This document shows positions 24,968 to 32,072 of a stretch of 33,513 nt of DNA, one piece after another (positions within the stretch are counted from its first letter, which is position 1; each line of letters starts with the position of its first letter). The stretch is from JBICIG01 sp043101605 (GTDB lineage: Bacteria > Planctomycetota > Phycisphaerae > Phycisphaerales > UBA1924). Made by a program: the position numbers and the translations under genes. The notes beneath the pieces were generated by a model, which saw only the letters and a list, made by a program, of their open reading frames with translations, ran no database searches and was not told the DNA's origin. The stretch lies in NCBI GenBank assembly GCA_043101605.1, contig JBICIG010000104.1:1-33513 (forward strand), read 5' to 3'.

Positions 24968-25576
24968 ATGCGCGGAGCCACCACCTCGACCACCACTCGC
25001 ACCCTCGCCGGACTCGGATCGGCGGCGCTCGCCCTGGGCGTCGTCGTCGGCGGGATCGCCCTCTCCCAATCCGATGCCCGCGCCGAACGCCCCACCGCAT
25101 CGCTCGCCGAGCAGTCCGGCGCGGCCCAGCCCGGGCTCAACGCCGACTTCCTCGTCAAGGGTCTCGAATCGGTCGAGGGATGCCTCGGCACCGAACTCGC
25201 CCAGACCCAGTCGGGCAAGGCGTGCATCATCGCGTGGTTCGAGGACAAGGCCGCCGCCGAACGCTGGTACTACCACCAGACCCACCAGATGATGATGGGC
25301 ATGGTCGGCGCCGACCGGAACCGCAAGCCGATGCAGCACATCGCCGACGACTCCGGGCCCATCATGGTCATCGCGACCATCACCCCCAGCGAGGAGAAGG
25401 GCATCGAGGGCTTCCCCATGCCCATCAGCCAGATCTCGATCGAACTCTTCGCCCCCCTGCCGGGCGGCGCGCACATCAACGGCCGCCTCTCCCCCAACGA
25501 GTTCAAGGTCCCTCACATGAAGGACTACACCACCGACGGTGCCGCCGCAGAAGGCGCCGCCGAACCAGGCCGCTGA
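24968..25576 (+). CDS. Exported hypothetical protein, possible dimeric alpha/beta barrel
   Basis: A 202-residue protein that I do not recognise with certainty. Residues about 13-37 look like a signal peptide or membrane anchor (LAGLGSAALALGVVVGGIAL). The mature part has FLVKGLESVEGCLGTE, then GKACIIAWFEDKAAAERWYY, then HQTHQMMMGM. The order of a Gly-Cys turn, a strand ending in AWFED and a helix with AAAERWY recalls antibiotic-biosynthesis-monooxygenase-like dimeric barrels, but this is only a resemblance. The His/Met-rich stretch HQTHQMMMGM could bind metal. ATG 24968 has AAAGG at 24956-24960. It is divergent from aroDE and converges on prfA. Confidence 0.65.
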   Translation: MRGATTSTTTRTLAGLGSAALALGVVVGGIALSQSDARAERPTASLAEQSGAAQPGLNADFLVKGLESVEGCLGTELAQTQSGKACIIAWFEDKAAAERWYYHQTHQMMMGMVGADRNRKPMQHIADDSGPIMVIATITPSEEKGIEGFPMPISQISIELFAPLPGGAHINGRLSPNEFKVPHMKDYTTDGAAAEGAAEPGR

Positions 25577-25627
25577 TCAACCAGTGCCGAGCACGGCTCC
25601 GGTGCCGGGGAGGATCGCCGGCGCCGC

Positions 25628-25651
25628 GGTCTGAGCGGCAAAAAGGCCACG
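25628..25651. repeat. Dispersed 24-nt hairpin repeat, diverged copy
   Basis: GGTCTGAGCG, five variable bases, AAGGCCACG: the same 24-nt frame as the copies at 30394, 31344, 33172 and 33217, but with a different middle. It lies in the gap between two convergent genes. Confidence 0.65.
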
Positions 25652-25675
25652 CTCCTCCGCCAGCCCCCGACCAAC

Positions 25676-26776
25676 TCAGATCGCCGCCAGCCGGCGCGCG
25701 GTTTCCTGCTCGATCAGCGCTTCCATCAACCCCCCGAGTTCCCCCGCGAGCACCTCGCGCAGTTGAAACTTTTCGCCCAGCCGCTGATCCGCCACGATCC
25801 CGTCCTGGTAGCGGTACACGCGCACCTTCTCCGACCGCTCGCCCGAGCCGATCTGGCTGCGCCGCTCGGCCGATCGCTCGGCCTGCGCCCGCTGCCGCTC
25901 CACTTCCGCGACCCGCGCCACCAGCAGCCTTCGCGCCTTCTCCCGGTTCTGCCGCTGGCTCTTGGACTCCTGCATCCGCACCTCGATGCCTGTCGGCAGG
26001 TGGATCAGGTGGCACGCCGTCGCGACCTTGTTCACATTCTGACCGCCCGGGCCCTGGCTCGTCGTGATGTGCTCCTGCACATCCTTCTCCCAGTCGATCG
26101 AAACGCTCGTCTCCTCGGGCTCGGGCAGCACCGCCACCGTCGCCGTCGAGGTGTGGATCCGCCCCTGGCTCTCGGTCTCGGGCACGCGCTTGACCGAATG
26201 CACCCCGGCCTCGAACGAGAGTTCCTGCCAGACGCCTTCCCCCTTCACCGACAGCACCGCATGCCGAACCCCGCCCAGCGACGCATCGGTCGTCAGTTCC
26301 ATCGGCTCGACCGTCCACCCCTTGCGATCCGCATACCGCTGATAGATCCCCAGCAGGTCCCGGGCCCACAGCCCCGCCTCATCGCCCCCGGTCCCCGCCC
26401 GGATCTCCAGGATCACCGACCCCACGGCCCGGTCCTCGGCGTTGACCAGCAGCGACTTCACACGCTCGATCTCCAACGCCGCTCTGGCCTCCAGTTCCGG
26501 GATCTCCTCCCGCGCCAACTCCGCAAGTTCCGCGTCGGCCCCGCTCTCGACCGCTTCCCGAAGCTCCTCGATCTGCCCAAGCAGCGACCGCGCCCCGCGA
26601 AACCCCCGCACGATCGGCTCCAGCGCCGCTTTGCGGATCGAAAGATCCCGCACCCGCACATGGTCGCCCAGCACCGCCGGATCGCGCAGCGACGCCTCCA
26701 GCCGGTCGTACTCCGACGCGACCCCCTCCAGCTTCTCGGCGACGCCCGGCGGCAGGGCGGATCCCGCGGTGCTCAT
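25676..26776 (-). CDS. prfA: Peptide chain release factor 1
   Basis: A 366-residue class I release factor that reads UAA and UAG and triggers peptide release on the ribosome. The catalytic GGQ is in SQGPGGQNVNKVAT. The codon-recognition motif region is VKRVPETESQGRIHTST, where the P-x-T form (P-E-T) marks RF1 rather than RF2, which has S-P-F. I chose ATG 26776 (MSTAGSALPPGV), supported by TATTTT 5 nt upstream; a longer open frame to 26863 is not conserved. No prmC gene is adjacent. Confidence 0.95.
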   Translation of the reverse strand: MSTAGSALPPGVAEKLEGVASEYDRLEASLRDPAVLGDHVRVRDLSIRKAALEPIVRGFRGARSLLGQIEELREAVESGADAELAELAREEIPELEARAALEIERVKSLLVNAEDRAVGSVILEIRAGTGGDEAGLWARDLLGIYQRYADRKGWTVEPMELTTDASLGGVRHAVLSVKGEGVWQELSFEAGVHSVKRVPETESQGRIHTSTATVAVLPEPEETSVSIDWEKDVQEHITTSQGPGGQNVNKVATACHLIHLPTGIEVRMQESKSQRQNREKARRLLVARVAEVERQRAQAERSAERRSQIGSGERSEKVRVYRYQDGIVADQRLGEKFQLREVLAGELGGLMEALIEQETARRLAAI

Positions 26777-26781
26777 GGGGG

Positions 26782-26787
26782 AAAATA
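26782..26787 (-). promoter_or_regulatory. -10 hexamer (TATTTT) 5 nt before the prfA start
   Basis: On the minus strand TATTTT, then CCCCC, then ATG 26776. This AT-only hexamer stands out in very GC-rich DNA. No ribosome binding site is present. Confidence 0.5.
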
Positions 26788-26899
26788 GGCGAGCCCGAAT
26801 CCCAATGGTCGATGTCAGCCGGCCGGAGGAAACGGGCTCTCGGTGCCGACACGGCCCGGCCACCCGGCTCCACCCGGACCCGCCAAGCGAGGGGAATGC

Positions 26900-27895
26900 A
26901 TGCCTGACGCGATCGTTCTCGAGAATGTCCGCAAGACCTTCGGCCCGAAGGTCGCCGTCGACGACATGACCCTCCGCGTCGAGGAGGGGGGGCTCTACGG
27001 CTTCATCGGGCCCAACGGCGCGGGCAAGACCACCAGCATCCGCATGATCATGTCGATCATCTTCCCCGACTCGGGACGCCTGAGCGTCCTCGGCAAGGCG
27101 TCGGCCGTCGAGTCCAAGGACCGCATCGGCTACCTCCCCGAGGAGCGCGGCGTCTACCGCAAGATGAAGGTCGGCGCCTTCCTCAACTACATCGCCAGGC
27201 TCAAGGGCGCCGACGCCGGCCCCAAGCTCACCTCCCGCATCAGGGACTGGCTCGAGCGCGTCGACCTCGGCCCCGAGACGAAGAAGCGCTGCGAGGAGCT
27301 CTCAAAGGGCATGCAGCAGAAAGTCCAGTTCATCGCCTGCGTCATCCACGAACCCGACCTGCTGATCCTCGACGAACCCTTCAGCGGCCTCGACCCGGTC
27401 AACATGCGACTCATGCGCGACCTCTTCCTCGAGCAGCACCAGCAAGGCCGCACCATGATCTTCTCCACCCATGTCATGCACCAGGCCGAGCAGCTCTGCG
27501 ACCACATCGTCATGATCAACCGGGGCCGCAAGGTGCTCGACGACACCCTCGATGACATCCGCGCCCGCTACGCCCCCCGGGCGCTCCAGGTCGATCTCTT
27601 CGATCCCGCCCACGAAGCCGACCTCGCCGCCGTTCCCTGCGTGCGCGATGTCGAGGGCGTCGAAGGCGAGTTCATCGCCCATCTCACCGATGACGCCGCA
27701 CCGACCGACGCCCTGCGCCAGGTCGCGGCCGCCGTCCCCGTGCGGGGCATCGAGCTCCGCACCCCCACGCTCGAGGATGTGTTCATCGACAAAGTGCAGA
27801 AGGAGCACGCCGGCATGACCGAAGAGGAAATCCGCGCCAGCATCCGCCACGGCGTGGCCGAGCCCGTCGCCGCCGGCGAGGGAGGTGCCGCATGA
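26900..27895 (+). CDS. ABC transporter ATP-binding protein (NatA-like)
   Basis: A 331-residue ATPase subunit. It has Walker A G37-PNGAGKTT45, the segment IGYLPEERGVY at the Q-loop position (typical of NatA-like exporters), signature ELSKGMQQKVQ, Walker B LLILDEPFSGLDP and the switch His in FSTHVM. A C-terminal regulatory domain of about 100 residues follows. GAGGGGAA at 26889-26896 is the ribosome binding site for ATG 26900. The stop overlaps the start of the permease gene (ATGA), so the two subunits are made together. The substrate is unknown; NatAB relatives export Na+ or small compounds. Confidence 0.92.
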   Translation: MPDAIVLENVRKTFGPKVAVDDMTLRVEEGGLYGFIGPNGAGKTTSIRMIMSIIFPDSGRLSVLGKASAVESKDRIGYLPEERGVYRKMKVGAFLNYIARLKGADAGPKLTSRIRDWLERVDLGPETKKRCEELSKGMQQKVQFIACVIHEPDLLILDEPFSGLDPVNMRLMRDLFLEQHQQGRTMIFSTHVMHQAEQLCDHIVMINRGRKVLDDTLDDIRARYAPRALQVDLFDPAHEADLAAVPCVRDVEGVEGEFIAHLTDDAAPTDALRQVAAAVPVRGIELRTPTLEDVFIDKVQKEHAGMTEEEIRASIRHGVAEPVAAGEGGAA

Positions 27896-29280
27896 GACTC
27901 CTCCAGGTCGCCAAACGCGAGTTCGTCTCCACCGTCGCCACCAAGGGCTTCGTCATCGGCGTGATCATCTTCCCGCTCATCATGGTCGGGGCGATCATGA
28001 TCATCCCGCGCCTTATGGACGACAAGCCCCCGACCTATGTCGGCGAGATCGCGATCATCGACCGCACCGGCTGGGCCGGCGATGGGGGCCGCACGCTCAC
28101 CGACAATCTCCGCGCCGTCTACACCAAGGAATACCTCGCCGCCGAACTCGAAGCCGCCAAGCAGCAGGCAAGGCAGGCCGCCGGCGAACAGCTCGGAAAG
28201 GCCGGCGAAATGGCCGCCGAGCAGGCCGTCGAGCAGCAACTCGGCGACATCCCCGAGATCACCGTTACCCCCCTCCCCGCCGAGGCCGACCTCGAAGCGC
28301 AGAAAGAGCGCCTCCTTGAGGGCACCGCGTTCGATGGCGGGCTGCTGGCGATCATCGTGCTCGACGACCACGCCGTCACCAAAGGCCCCGAGGGCTACGG
28401 CGCCTACGAAGCCTTCCTCCGCGCCAACCTCGACGACCGCTTCCAGGGTCCGCTGCGCAACAAGGTCACCGAGACGATCCGCAACGCCCGCATCGCCCAG
28501 AGCGGGCTCGATGGCGGCGAGATCCGCTCCATGTGGACCGTCAACGCCGGACGCCCCGTCGAGGTCACCGAGACCGGCGAGCGGGCCTCCTCCGGCGGCG
28601 GCACCAAGATCCTCGTCGCCGTCGCGTTCATGATGCTCCTCTGGATCGCCGTCATGACCGGCGGGCAGTACCTCATGACCACCGTCATCACCGAGAAATC
28701 CAACCGCGTCATGGAAGTCCTGCTCAGCGCCGTCAGCCCGCGCGTGCTCATGACCGGCAAGATCATCGGGCAGATGGGCGTCGCCCTGGCGATCCTTGCG
28801 GTCTACCTCGCGATCGGGCTCGTCGCCCTCAACCGCTTCGGCTACATGGACCTCGTCAGCGCCCAGAGCCTCGGGCTCGTCATCGTCTACTTCTTCATCG
28901 CGTTCTTCCTGCTCGCCTCGCTCATGGCGGCCATCGGCAGCGCCGTCACCGAGATCACCGAGGCCCAGGCCCTGCTCACGCCCATCATGATGGTGCTGAT
29001 CATCCCCTGGATGCTCTTCATGCCCCTGACGCGAAACCCCAACTCCACCTTCGCCACCGTCGTCGGGCTCATCCCCCCGATCAGCCCCTTCGCCATGGTC
29101 ATCCGCGAAGCCGGCACCGATCCCATCCCACTCTGGCAGCACGCCGCCGCCATCGTCATCGGCATCATCAGCGTCTTCGTCGCGATCTGGGCCACCGCAA
29201 AGATCTTCCGCATCGGCGTCCTGATGTACGGCAAGCCGCCCAACTTCGCGACTCTCATCAAGTGGATCAAGATGGCCTGA
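27892..29280 (+). CDS. ABC-2 type permease (NatB-like)
   Basis: The 462-residue membrane partner of the preceding ATPase. One membrane segment at about 20-39 is followed by a large extracytoplasmic domain (about 45-235) containing an Ala/Glu/Gln-rich helix near 80-120. Five further hydrophobic segments follow at roughly 240-262, 298-320, 325-350, 360-385 and 418-440. Between the second and third segments, ITEKSNRVMEVLLSAVSP is the typical cytoplasmic coupling region of ABC-2 exporters. Translation is coupled to the ATPase gene by a 4-bp ATGA overlap. A clear intrinsic terminator starts 30 bp downstream, so this is a two-gene operon. Confidence 0.9.
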   Translation: MRLLQVAKREFVSTVATKGFVIGVIIFPLIMVGAIMIIPRLMDDKPPTYVGEIAIIDRTGWAGDGGRTLTDNLRAVYTKEYLAAELEAAKQQARQAAGEQLGKAGEMAAEQAVEQQLGDIPEITVTPLPAEADLEAQKERLLEGTAFDGGLLAIIVLDDHAVTKGPEGYGAYEAFLRANLDDRFQGPLRNKVTETIRNARIAQSGLDGGEIRSMWTVNAGRPVEVTETGERASSGGGTKILVAVAFMMLLWIAVMTGGQYLMTTVITEKSNRVMEVLLSAVSPRVLMTGKIIGQMGVALAILAVYLAIGLVALNRFGYMDLVSAQSLGLVIVYFFIAFFLLASLMAAIGSAVTEITEAQALLTPIMMVLIIPWMLFMPLTRNPNSTFATVVGLIPPISPFAMVIREAGTDPIPLWQHAAAIVIGIISVFVAIWATAKIFRIGVLMYGKPPNFATLIKWIKMA

Positions 29281-29309
29281 TCACCCTCGACAACCCAGCC
29301 CCCGTTTCA

Positions 29310-29342
29310 CGGCTTGCCCCAACCGGCAAGCCGAGTTTCTTT
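29310..29342 (+). terminator. Intrinsic terminator of the ABC exporter operon
   Basis: CGGCTTGCC (29310-29318) and GGCAAGCCG (29325-29333) form a perfect 9-bp stem with a 6-nt loop, followed by AGTTTCTTT. It lies 30 bp after the permease stop. It is the only classical Rho-independent terminator I see in the window. Confidence 0.82.
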
Positions 29343-29343
29343 C

Positions 29344-29378
29344 CCCCTCGCCCTCTGGGAGAGGGCCGGGGTGAGGGG
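29344..29378. repeat. REP-like palindrome (CCCTC...GGGTGAGGGG type)
   Basis: Nested arms CCCCTC/GAGGGG and CCCTCT/AGAGGG fold around GGG. The sequence belongs to the style of intergenic palindromes ending in GGGTGAGGG that are common in many GC-rich genomes. It directly follows the terminator. Confidence 0.6.
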
Positions 29379-29437
29379 CTTCACGCTTCATGCTCCCGTT
29401 CCCCGATTGCCGCTGCCGAACCACGAATCCCGACTCC

Positions 29438-29443
29438 TACCAT
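29438..29443 (+). promoter_or_regulatory. -10 hexamer (TACCAT) 7 nt before the first methyltransferase start
   Basis: TACCAT ends 7 nt before ATG 29451, with no ribosome binding site. The mRNA is predicted to be leaderless. Confidence 0.45.
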
Positions 29444-29450
29444 CGCCCCC

Positions 29451-30269
29451 ATGCCAAAGCTCACACCCTGGGACCTCTACGAACTCTGCGCCCAGCACCC
29501 GCCGCGCGACGCCGCCCTCCTCGACGCGATGTACTGGATGGGCTTCGAGAACCAGCCCCCCGTCCCCGCCGAACACCCCCACCTCGCCGAGGACTTCAGC
29601 GGCAGCGCCGCCCTCAGCCGCGCCTGGACCACACTCTTCCCCGATCGCTCCGCGACCGCGATCGACCTCGACCCCGAGGCCCTCGAGTTCGCCCTCGCCC
29701 GGGCCGCCCGCGCCGGCGTGGCCGAGGCGATCTCCTTCCGCTGCGTCAATGTCATGCAGGCCGACGACCAAGCCGACCTCATCTTCGTCGGCAACTTCTC
29801 GATCTGCGAGCTGCACATGCGTCAGCAGCTCGTCGCCTACTTCCAGCGGGCGCGCGCACGCCTCTCGCCCGGCGGCATGATCGCGTGCGATCTCTACGGC
29901 GGTGCCGACGCCTACACCCCCACCGAGATGGAGCAGGACCACGAGATCGACGGGCGACCCGTCCTCTACACCTGGGAGCAGCGCGAGGCCGATGTCACCA
30001 CCGGCATGGTCGAGAACGCGATGCACTTCCGCGTCGGCGACCCCGACCAGCCCGAACTCGTCTTGACCGACGCCTTCGAGTATCGCTGGCGGCTGTGGTC
30101 GATCCCCGAACTCCGCGACGCGATGACCGAAGCCGGCTTCGCCCGGACCGAGGTCTACCACCGCTACGACTGCGCCGAGGACGAGGACGGCCGTGTCTAC
30201 GCCTCGCCGATCATCCACGGCGAGGAACTCGAGGACAACTACTTCGTCTTCGTCGTCGGGCGAGCCTGA
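29451..30269 (+). CDS. Class I SAM-dependent methyltransferase, paralogue 1
   Basis: A 272-residue Rossmann-type methyltransferase. Motif I is AEDFSGSAALSRAW (near 46-59), followed by the acidic strand end TAIDLDPEAL, the motif LIFVGNFSICELHMRQQLV and the post-I strand LSPGGMIACDLYGG. The second half has YTWEQREAD, NAMHFRVGD and YRWRLWSIPELRDAMTEAGF. It shares nearly all these blocks with the gene at 30464, so the two arose by duplication. I chose ATG 29451 because it follows a -10 hexamer and starts the conserved part. The substrate is unknown. Confidence 0.82.
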   Translation: MPKLTPWDLYELCAQHPPRDAALLDAMYWMGFENQPPVPAEHPHLAEDFSGSAALSRAWTTLFPDRSATAIDLDPEALEFALARAARAGVAEAISFRCVNVMQADDQADLIFVGNFSICELHMRQQLVAYFQRARARLSPGGMIACDLYGGADAYTPTEMEQDHEIDGRPVLYTWEQREADVTTGMVENAMHFRVGDPDQPELVLTDAFEYRWRLWSIPELRDAMTEAGFARTEVYHRYDCAEDEDGRVYASPIIHGEELEDNYFVFVVGRA

Positions 30270-30293
30270 CCGGCGGCGCACAAACCGGGCATG

Positions 30294-30309
30294 TGTTCCA
30301 CGTGGAACA
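30294..30309. promoter_or_regulatory. parS: parS-like centromere site
   Basis: TGTTCCACGTGGAACA is a perfect 16-bp palindrome matching the conserved ParB-binding consensus TGTTnCACGTGnAACA, which is shared across many bacterial phyla. It lies in the gap between the two methyltransferase genes, 25 bp after the first. ParB binding here would place the window near the segregation centromere and usually near the replication origin. No parA or parB gene is in the window. Confidence 0.8.
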
Positions 30310-30393
30310 TACCCCCCCCAGCAGCCTCGCCCGATCGAGGGCCCGAAGCGATACGGTGCTCCGCGCCGGTGCCAGGAACCGTGCCGGTGCCGG

Positions 30394-30417
30394 GGTCTGA
30401 GCGAAGCGAAGGCCACG
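30394..30417. repeat. Dispersed 24-nt hairpin repeat
   Basis: GGTCTGAGCG-AAGCG-AAGGCCACG. With the preceding bases it can form a short stem around a GAGCGAAGCGA loop. It is preceded by CCGGTGCC, the complement of the GGCACCGG that flanks copies 31344, 33172 and 33217. This copy has the opposite orientation to those three. Confidence 0.8.
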
Positions 30418-30451
30418 AACGAACGCCGATCCGTGGGCGTTCTCACCGGCC

Positions 30452-30457
30452 AACAAT
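30452..30457 (+). promoter_or_regulatory. Possible -10 hexamer (AACAAT) 6 nt before the second methyltransferase start
   Basis: AACAAT ends 6 nt before ATG 30464. It deviates in the first base but keeps the common spacing, and there is no ribosome binding site. Confidence 0.35.
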
Positions 30458-30463
30458 CGCCGC

Positions 30464-31267
30464 ATGGACCGGTTCGACTGCTACGAAGCCTGCGTGCAAT
30501 CCCCCGGGGCGCTCGTGCCCTTCCTCCTCGGGCTCCACGGCGGGCAGCCGACGCGCCTGGGCGAGGATTTCTGCGGCAGCGCGGCTCTGAGCGCCGCGTG
30601 GGTCGCGTCGGCTGATGCCCGGACCGCGATCGGGATCGACCTCGACGCCCCCACCATCGACCACGCCCGTGCGCGGGCCGCGCGGCGGCTGACCAGCGAC
30701 CAACTCGCCCGCCTCGATCTCCGCGTCGGCGATGTGCGCACCGCGCCCGATGATCCCCGGGACCTGATCTTCGTCGGCAACTTCTCCATCGGTGAGATCC
30801 ACACGCGGCCCGAGCTGCTGGGATACCTGCGCTCCGTCCGCGCCCGGCTCGCGCCCGGCGGGGTGTTCATCTCCGATACCTATGGCGGGGAGTCTGCGTT
30901 TGTGGCCGGTCATGTCCATCGGCACCACAGCGCCCGCGATCCGGAACTCGGCAGCGTCCGAATCCGCTACACATGGGAGCAGCGGTCGGCCAACCCGCTG
31001 ACCGCCCGCGTCGTCAACGCGCTGCACTTCCGCGTTGAGCGCGGCGGCGAGATCCTCGACGAACTCCCCGACGCATTCGTCTATGACTGGCGGCTGTGGT
31101 CGGTCCCGGAACTCGACGACCTGCTCCGCGAAGCCGGCTTCGCGTCGGTGGAGGTCCACGCGAAGCTGCCCGATCCGACCGCCGAACAGATCGAGCGGCC
31201 GAGGCCCGTGACCGATCCCGCGGAACTGGATGACAGTTTCATCGTGTGCGTGCTCGGGCGATTGTGA
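30464..31267 (+). CDS. Class I SAM-dependent methyltransferase, paralogue 2
   Basis: A 267-residue paralogue of the gene at 29451. Corresponding blocks are GEDFCGSAALSAAWV (motif I), GIDLDAPTIDHARARA, LIFVGNFSIGEIHTRPELL, LAPGGVFISDTYGG, YTWEQRSAN, NALHFRVERGG and YDWRLWSVPELDDLLREAGF. It differs in a shorter N terminus and in the last 40 residues. Its exact start at ATG 30464 gives DRFDCYEACVQSP, parallel to WDLYELCAQHP in paralogue 1. The conserved NFSI-E-H loop probably helps define the substrate, which is unknown. The 194-bp gap to its paralogue holds the parS-like site and a repeat. Confidence 0.82.
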   Translation: MDRFDCYEACVQSPGALVPFLLGLHGGQPTRLGEDFCGSAALSAAWVASADARTAIGIDLDAPTIDHARARAARRLTSDQLARLDLRVGDVRTAPDDPRDLIFVGNFSIGEIHTRPELLGYLRSVRARLAPGGVFISDTYGGESAFVAGHVHRHHSARDPELGSVRIRYTWEQRSANPLTARVVNALHFRVERGGEILDELPDAFVYDWRLWSVPELDDLLREAGFASVEVHAKLPDPTAEQIERPRPVTDPAELDDSFIVCVLGRL

Positions 31268-31343
31268 TGACCGGGGCCATGGTCTGAGGAATCTTCGACG
31301 AACGCCATGAGGGTGGGCCCGGGGTGATCGGGGGCTGCTGTAT

Positions 31344-31367
31344 CGTGGCCTTCGCTGCGATCAGACC
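31344..31367. repeat. Dispersed 24-nt hairpin repeat
   Basis: CGTGGCCTTCGCTGCG followed by ATCAGACC: the reverse-orientation form of the 24-nt family. The preceding GGGGTGAT and GGGGGCTGCTGT (31321-31341) and the following ACGGCACCGG are shared with the copy at 33172, so the true unit is about 57 nt here. Confidence 0.8.
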
Positions 31368-31416
31368 ACGGCACCGGAGCCGGGCCACGACAGGGCCGCC
31401 GACGACGGGAGACTTG

Positions 31417-31452
31417 TGTCTCTTCAAAGACGGCTGTCTCTTCCGAAACGGC
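31417..31452. repeat. Two tandem imperfect 18-nt repeats
   Basis: 31417-31434 and 31435-31452 both begin TGTCTCTTC and end in ACGGC, with a few differences in between. They lie just beyond the RNase P RNA hairpin. Possible slippage or transcript 3' structure; nothing more can be said. Confidence 0.6.
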
Positions 31453-31453
31453 C

Positions 31454-31481
31454 GCGGGCCCCCGGTTTCCCGAGGGCCCGC
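31454..31481 (-). terminator. Strong hairpin with GAAA tetraloop downstream of RNase P RNA
   Basis: On the minus strand GCGGGCCCTCGG-GAAA-CCGGGGGCCCGC forms a 12-bp stem (one G-U pair) capped by a GNRA tetraloop. It lies about 8 nt after the predicted RNA 3' end. There is no U-run, so it may act as a terminator with other factors or as a processing or stability structure. Confidence 0.6.
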
Positions 31482-31489
31482 GCTGCGGT

Positions 31490-31954
31490 CCGGTGCGGCG
31501 GTAAGCCGAGTTCTGTCCGGCCGACGGTTCATGCTCCACCTTGACGGGGGCTCGGAGCATGCCTGCCGGCGTGGGCGGCCATTTCTCTGCCCGCACCGTT
31601 GCCGACGCGATGAGGGGCGATTGCCCCCAGCACTCCACCCGACCCCACCTCCGGACCGGAGATCCGAGCGGCGTGAGCCACCCGACGGGGTCTGCTTGAG
31701 CTTGCACGCGACGGGGTTTACCGTGCCCCGGATGTCGCCACCCGGGCGGTGCGCTCTTACCGCACCTTTTCACCCTTGCCTGTGCCCGCCGGCGGACCGG
31801 GGACCATCGGCGGTTTGTTCTCTGTGGCACTTTCCCTCGCCCGGGACCGCCCCGGACGGGTGGGCGTTACCCACCGTCGTGTCCTGCCGTGCTCGGACTT
31901 TCCTCACGCCGGGCGGGCCGAAGCCCCCCGACGCGCGGCCGCCTTGCCGCACCT
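31490..31954 (-). ncRNA. rnpB: RNase P RNA (bacterial type A)
   Basis: This is the catalytic RNA that trims tRNA 5' leaders. On the minus strand the 5' conserved block GAGGAAAGTCCGAGC is at 31905-31891. GGGTAACGCCCACC, AGGGAAAGTGCCACAGAGAA and GGTGAAAAGGTGCGGTAAGA follow, and the 3' block ACAGAACTCGGCTTAC is at 31516-31501. Helix P1 forms between GGTGCGGC near 31953 and GCCGCACC at 31499-31492, which sets the ends. About 465 nt is within the range for GC-rich bacteria. The 3' boundary is uncertain by a few bases. Confidence 0.95.
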
Positions 31955-31960
31955 GAGTTC

Positions 31961-31966
31961 ATCCTA
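31961..31966 (-). promoter_or_regulatory. -10 hexamer (TAGGAT) of rnpB
   Basis: On the minus strand TAGGAT, then GAACTC (6 nt), then the first base of helix P1. Because the mature RNA 5' end is fixed by P1, this serves as an internal reference for hexamer-to-start spacing in this genome. Confidence 0.6.
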
Positions 31967-32060
31967 GGTTCGGTCGGATCGGGGGTCGGGTTCGGTCCGA
32001 TGCGGGGCGACGCCGATCTGCGGGCCGGGCCTCCCGGCGTGCGGCGGGCCTCGGGCGCGG

Positions 32061-32066
32061 TAGGAT
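32061..32066 (+). promoter_or_regulatory. -10 hexamer (TAGGAT) 6 nt before GTG 32073
   Basis: TAGGAT, then GGCGGC, then GTG 32073: the same hexamer and spacing as at rnpB. It supports both the GTG start and leaderless transcription. Confidence 0.55.
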
Positions 32067-32072
32067 GGCGGC

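Noticed and set aside
25576..25676. Possible terminator between the exported hypothetical gene and prfA
   Set aside because: The GCCGC/GCGGC stem is short and is followed by A residues on the plus strand; the segment fits better as a diverged copy of the dispersed repeat.
27568..29142. 524-codon minus-strand frame opposite the ABC exporter genes
   Set aside because: The acidic, His-rich translation has no recognisable motif, and the plus-strand genes have complete ABC motifs.
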